The position numbers and the translations under genes were made by a program. Under the pieces are notes generated by a model. The model saw nothing but the letters and a program-made list of their open reading frames with translations, did no database searches and had not been told where the DNA came from. Positions 58,733-64,000 of a DNA stretch of 64,000 nucleotides are shown one piece after another. This stretch comes from Sipunculus nudus (taxonomy: Eukaryota; Annelida; Sipuncula; Golfingiida; Sipunculidae), in assembly GCA_026874595.1 (NCBI GenBank), contig CM049322.1, positions 49,267,340 to 49,331,339 of the forward strand, written 5' to 3'. Every line of letters starts with the position of its first letter. Position 1 is the first letter of the stretch.

Positions 58733-59378
58733 TACTATGGCTGGCTTCGAATTCGCGAGGTTAAAATTTTGCAATTTCTCCATTTTTAATGTTTCGCGAG
58801 GGTTTCTTTTTCCCGATCTCACAAGAACCTTTATCCAATCATTGGTAACGCCATACCTGAGTGTATTATCATATGAGAATAAGTCTTGAGTTTGTGATAT
58901 TCTTCTCATATAACGATTGGCCCGTACACACAGCACATGCAGGTAGTTTAGTCCGAATTTAAGGGAACTTTTTCCCTATACCTGCATGGATATAACTTTT
59001 TATCAAATTTCTCACTGTTATAACGTATTCCTATACAAATTTTGGCTACACTAAATAAGAAGGACATACTCAATTGGCTAATTATTCCCGAGGGTTTCAT
59101 TTTCGCGATTTTTTTCCAATTTGCTAATAACGCGAAATTAACATCCTCGCAACCACAGTTATCAACCAATAATAAACAAGAAGTTTTACTCGTTCGATAT
59201 TCCTTTGAATTGCTCAGATTTGTACACATATTTTTATTATATTTAATCCTTATAAATATGGATATCGCTGTGTATGGGCTACTCATTAGTGAGTTCGCGA
59301 AAACGGAACACTTGTCAAAAAGGGAAAAGGGGATAATCGCGAACTTTTAACCCCACGATTATGAAGCCAATAAAGGTA
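58733..59378. mobile_element. TIR element of about 650 bp (TA-flanked)
   Basis: Left end TACTATGGCTGGCTTCGAAT then TCGCGAGGTTAAAAT. Right end, reversed, TACCTTTATTGGCTTCATAA then TCGTGGGGTTAAAAG. The ends are about 70 percent similar and TA-bounded, suggesting a Tc1/mariner-like MITE. The interior is rich in TTCGCGA-type motifs with no transposase. Short relatives of the end occur near 13475. Confidence 0.6.
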
Positions 59379-59917
59379 TTTTGTAAAGTTTATTAATGCA
59401 AATGAACGATGGCGCCAAATACAGTTGTTTTGTGCGGCATCCATCCATACGTCCATGTTGGGTAAAAATTACGTATGTCACAGGAGCGGTTAGACATACT
59501 CTGTCTTTGCGTGCCCATAAATAGTTGGTAGTTTTCTCTTACACAAGACTGCTGACTCCACCAGTTCTTATATCGGTTTTGCGTAGTGACCATCCACGTA
59601 CATAATAAAGCAATGGTCAGATATATAGGTCTGAAATGTTGCGTGTCTATAGATCATGGACAGTGTTCTCGTACACTCGGTCAACTGGTCTATAATTTGC
59701 AAACGTAAGGTTGGATTTACACATCAGAAGAGTCAGGTATGTGATTGTTTATCAGTACACGGACCTTGTATATAATGTCATATATACAAGGCGTTTATTT
59801 GTCTAAAGTAACCTATATATCGTTCTCGTTTAAGGTCATTAACATGTGTATCATGGTTCTCATAGAATATTTAATTTAATTTGTGAATGTGTCTATGAAT
59901 GTGTCCGTGATTGTGTG

Positions 59918-59965
<48 letters not shown>

Positions 59966-60000
59966 AACCTCTGAGACATTAACCTTGTAAAACTGGGTTG

Positions 60001-60056
<56 letters not shown>

Positions 60057-60880
60057 GATAGATAGATATGTGATGAATCTGGGTCACAATCGTCGGTTTC
60101 GTATATATATACATGGAAAAACACTGCACTATGTCCATAATATATGATACAGTGTTGACATGAATATAAATCTGTGTTAAAACATTTGAATACGCGGCGT
60201 TATTTTTCCTTCTCCGTGTCATGAGTATCATGGTTGTAATCCGAGGTCGCTGGAAACAAAACTACGGAGCCACTAAAGGGACATGGGAGCGATATTTATT
60301 TCGGATAAACATCGCATTCAGTGGGGATCTTTTCGCGTTCCCTAGCGAATCTCCCCAAATTTTTGACACACCCATTTTATTCAGTTTTAAAGGAAATGTA
60401 CTTCCCATATTCTCCACTTATTGCAATTAGAGATTACAGTTTTTTTCTTAATGGTTGTGTGTAATATCCTCTCTTGATTTTACCCTGTTTGAATTAGTTC
60501 CAAATCAGTCACTAGATGACAGGACAGGTAAGCATACAAAAAATGGAGATTAAACAATAAGCAATGTATTAACCGGGCGACTTCTTAACGTATGCTTCAT
60601 ACAGAACATGACGGGTTTGGGAGGGGGTGGGGTTAACAATGTACTGTATACTAGCAATAAACTAGACAAATTAATGTTACAATGGAAAGCCTTTTAGTCA
60701 TAAACTTTCCACAACCTGCAAAAGTATCAGGAGGGTTAAAGAGTTCCACCGGGATAATATACAGGGGTATGATTATGACCAATAATATAAAATTCAATCT
60801 TCCGATATCCGTAAATAATGGACGTCAGATGTTCAGATATTATTGTCACAAATATTCCTCTTTCATTGACATCATATGAG
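59379..60880. other. Non-coding stretch with two long (TA)n tracts
   Basis: TA tracts lie at 59920-59961 and 60008-60055. No gene is supported. Confidence 0.5.
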
Positions 60881-60884
60881 TACT

Positions 60885-61085
60885 TCATCTGTCATGCCTT
60901 ATACTGTCGTCCATCGCAGGTTACCTTCCCGATTTCTACTGCTGGGTTGACAGGCTCACTTGTGGTCGGTCGGAAACTTGCCTGGGGGCTTAGCACGGTC
61001 GGGATCTGAGCTGACCGGGATTCGAACCCACGACCTCTCGACCATGAGCCCGGCACCTTAACCTTTACACCACCTCCCCACGGAA
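60885..61085 (-). mobile_element. tRNA-derived SINE
   Basis: On the minus strand a perfect A box (TGGTGTAAAGG, 61062-61072; TRGYNNANNNG) and B box (GGTTCGAATCC, 61018-61028; GWTCRANNC) are properly spaced. A SINE body follows with CAACCCAGCAGTAGAAATCG and GGAAGGTAACCTGCGATGGAC-type sequence, like conserved invertebrate SINE domains. The T stem has only 3-4 pairs, so this is not a functional tRNA. RNA polymerase III could transcribe it. Confidence 0.7.
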
Positions 61086-61221
61086 CCATACGAAGGTGAA
61101 TAAAATTAAATCTAATTATAATATACACTGCTGTAAAAAGGTTCCGAGCAACGAACGTTTTTCTGCCTAGGTTTCATATTTACTTTATGAAGGTTATTCT
61201 TGGGGAATCAAACAACTACGA

Positions 61222-61257
61222 ATAGGAGAGAATAGGAGAATAGGAGAATAGGAGAAA
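61222..61257 (+). repeat. (AGGAGAAT)n microsatellite
   Basis: Four to five units of AATAGGAG. Confidence 0.9.
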
Positions 61258-61907
61258 AGCTGTCAAGGATCAAGATTAACCGTATGATTGATCATCTGAT
61301 AAAGGGAAAGATTTTACAGACACACAAGACTTTCATAAAGCTTGCTGGACTGCTAATATGAAGAAATGCAGGACTTTGATTTACTTATATGGTAAATGAT
61401 TTGTACCATGCACCCCTTCTATGATCAAAATGTCAGTTATAATAAGAACAAAACTCCATCGTATGGTATCGTGTTTAAAATACGCGAAAGTAACTCACTG
61501 TTTCGACTTGTGGTATTTATTGTACGTACTTTTTATACAATTATATTAAATGCATCTGAAAGAACAATGTTTTATACTGAAACCTTACACTCATGCAAAC
61601 GCATATGTGCTGCGTTACACTTGGGTAAAGGACAGTGACGTGGTCTCTATTGAATATGTGGGTTGTGTATTTATACAGAGTTGATTGTAAAATGTGTTAT
61701 TCTGGCTGACTGCATCTGGCCGTTCGGATGGGTACACACTATCCATGAGAGGTTTTGTGTATAAGGGAGGGTTATTTTCGGCATATTTCGCCCAATACAT
61801 ATGCTAACCGAAGGCCAGACCAGAGTGCTTTGTCCGTATCACGTGTATATCAGCATATATATATTATCTGTTAAACCATATACCGCCAAGGAAAAGCGCC
61901 CGGCAAA
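61258..61907. other. Upstream region of the Toll-like receptor gene
   Basis: A TATA-rich segment (CATATATATATTAT, about 61853-61866) lies roughly 45 bp before the start codon and could be a core promoter. No other motif that I can support. Confidence 0.3.
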
Positions 61908-64000
61908 ATGGCGTTTCATATAGTGGCTGGACTTATGCTTCTAACTGGTAGTACCTGGGCAATCATTGACAAACCCTGTGCCCCGTGTAATAGCACCTAC
62001 ATGAACGATTCAGTGTCTATAGACTGCAGCAACAGACAACTGACACGAGTTCCAGAGTTGTGCAGTGATAAGGTTAGAGAGTTCGTTGTATCAAGTAATT
62101 TTATTGACAAGATTGAAGGGAACACATTTGTAAACTGTACAAATCTTCAAATCCTTCTACTGGATAACTGTCACATAAAAAGTCTACATGAACACTTGTT
62201 CTCAGGCCTCGCCGCTCTACGGACGTTGATACTGAGGAGGAATAAATTCACGACCATGCACAACTCTACTTTATCACCGCTACGGGGACTAGAAGTGTTA
62301 GACATGTCCTACAACACCTTGGTCAACAAGAACGGATTTAGTAAATTCACTCGGTATATGAGTGCCCTGTCCAAAACCCGTCTTACGAAACTGTATTTAA
62401 CTCGCATTACGGAAAGATCATACAGATTCTGCAACGTTGAGTTGACAGAAGAGTTCTTCAGATCTGTCCAGAGTCCTGCCCTTAAATATTTATACATCAA
62501 TCAGAATATGCTTGGAAGTGTTGCTCCGAATTTTTCGTGCATCCCCAACCTGGAAGTATTAGATATGAGTGAGAATCAGGTAAATGTGAACCATATCTAT
62601 GACCTGCAGGGTCTGCGAATCATAAAAGAGATAAATGTAAGCTACCAAACGACGCGATTGAATTATGATTTAGATAAATCGTCGGGCGCTGATACAAAGA
62701 TCATATTTTGGCCATCCACTGTAGAACGTTTGTACGCGAGAAGTGTCCTAGATATTGGAAGCTTGGCTTCTGGCCATAAAATGATAATTAATAGCACTGC
62801 TCCTTTCCGGCTGAAATATCTTGACCTCTCAAATAATAACCCCAGCCGTCCATGGTGTGTTCGGGTCGGCTAAACCACTTACGAGAATTACGGTTGATCT
62901 GTCCGACAATAACTGTTATGCTGCTGAAGAATCTGCGTTCGATTCTACTTTAACCAAAGGTGTGATAAAGATGATCTTGCGGAATAACCGGCTCGGCGGA
63001 ATGCTAAAAACAAGAGGTGGACCATTGCAGCATTTCGTTAATCTCGAGTCCTTGGACCTCTCTAAAAACGAAATTACAGATTTAGCGCCTAATGTGTTTA
63101 ATGATCGCATGCAGTCTATACTGAACACGTTAAATCTATCTCGAAATGACATGTTTGACTTTACGCTTGACATTGGAAAACTGACAAATCTAACAACGCT
63201 TGATCTGTCCTGGAACAGATTTTACAGTTTGTCGACTACTGTGATGAAATCTCTTGACTCAATAATTGGAAAAATGGGACAGCGTTTCTCCTTGAATATA
63301 TCTGGGAATCCCATTGAATGTTCATGTAGTAGTCTAGAATTTTAGAAATGGGCTGAAGCCAATAAAGGGAATATGGCGGACCTGAATCACACATTCTGTC
63401 TGCTAGATGGAACCTTGCGAAATCTCACAACATTAAAGTCGACGATTCTGCCCGCCCTGGAGAAACGATGTCTCAGCTTGCAGTGGATCTACATATGTGT
63501 CTCGTTATTGCTAACGCTTGTTATTGTTTTAAGTCTATCATCGCTTGCATACAGGCATAGGTGGGATATCAAGTATGCCTGCCTCCGTTTCAGGATGAGA
63601 CGGGCCATGTACCAAGAACTGGAGCAGGATCAAGCCGTATACAGATATGACGTGTTCCTCTCGCACAATGACAATGACTTTCTATGGGTGCATGACTATT
63701 TACTACCCAATTTAGAAGAGGGCGATCAACCACTGGGTCTCTGTATCCATCAAAGAGATTTCATCCCTGGGATACCTATAGAAGACAACATCTTGAACAG
63801 CATCTCGAACAGTCGCCGGACAATGCTTATCATATCCCGCAGTTTCGTAAGAAGTGGCTGGTGTAAGTTTGAGATGCACATGGCTCGACTTGACCTGATA
63901 GAACGAGGGGTCGACCGCTTGGTCCTTGTCTTTTTGGAAGAGGTGCCGCTTCCGGAGATGCCGCCAACACTTGTGAACCTGCTACGAACTCATACCTACA
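61908..64000 (+). pseudogene. Toll-like receptor gene (frameshift and stop; incomplete at right edge)
   Basis: The product would be a single-pass pattern-recognition receptor signalling through MyD88-type adaptors. The start ATG has a good context (GGCAAAATGG). Parts in order: a signal peptide (MAFHIVAGLMLLTGSTWA); a cysteine-rich LRR N-cap (CAPC..DC..C); and LRRs including LRTLILRRNKFTTMH, LEVLDMSYN, LKYLDLSNNN, LESLDLSKNEI and LTTLDLSWNRF. Then come a C-cap (NPIECSCSS..), a transmembrane helix (WIYICVSLLLTLVIVLSL, from 63484) and a TIR domain (from 63646). The TIR has box 1 YDVFLSHNDND, box 2 RDFIPG and RSGWCKFEM. It is still open at the window end, before box 3. There are two breaks: an extra base in the CCCC run at 62840-62843 (frame +1), and TAG at 63343-63345 where the family usually has Leu before KWAE. 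Everything else is intact and in frame, so the breaks may be recent or sequence errors. Confidence 0.9.

Noticed and set aside
61008-61083. Functional tRNA gene on the minus strand
   Set aside because: A and B boxes are good, but the T stem pairs only partly and a SINE body follows; it is a tRNA-derived SINE.

Overview
The window is an AT-rich eukaryotic genome segment full of repeats, with split genes (GT..AG introns) and no operons. Three things suggest a lophotrochozoan, most likely a marine bivalve mollusc: short mobile elements whose core is a 145-165 bp satellite (like the 'pearl' elements of bivalves), a protostome-type Toll-like receptor, and a hammerhead-ribozyme palindrome of the kind carried by Penelope-like elements and retrozymes. 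The organism is an inference.

0-18 kb: two copies of one satellite-cored element (62-2972 and 15393-17246) and a related one (11622-13565), plus DNA-transposon remnants (7.15-7.87, 13.8-14.4, 14.5 kb). Between them I find a series of small candidate exons on the minus strand (17.9, 17.5, 10.1, 8.9, 8.1, 4.3, 3.9 and 3.4 kb). Their reading frames and splice phases fit one another, suggesting one long-intron gene of unknown identity.

18-36 kb: mostly non-coding. It holds a nested inverted-repeat block (19.9 kb), a Harbinger-type MITE (21.7 kb), a hAT-like MITE (24.8 kb), several long (TA)n tracts, a perfect 80-bp-armed palindrome with a hammerhead ribozyme in each arm (26.3 kb), a clean minus-strand exon (28.4-28.6 kb), a decayed LINE reverse transcriptase (31.1-32.1 kb) and a 36-bp minisatellite (36.0-36.3 kb).

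36-51 kb: a minus-strand exon resembling the N-terminus of a zf-TTF/hAT-type protein borders a tandem array. The array has five full units of about 2.6 kb and one truncated unit, nearly identical to each other. Each unit holds an exon-like segment and an E2F/CCAAT-type motif cluster.

51-64 kb: an innate-immunity-like neighbourhood on the plus strand. A leucine-rich-repeat gene fragment was duplicated with its upstream satellite as a 1974-bp tandem repeat. One copy is truncated and the other has an in-frame stop. Next come a TIR element, a tRNA-derived SINE and a Toll-like receptor gene with signal peptide, LRRs, transmembrane helix and TIR domain. The receptor gene is broken by a frameshift and a stop and runs off the right edge. 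All identifications are from reading the sequence; no database search was done.
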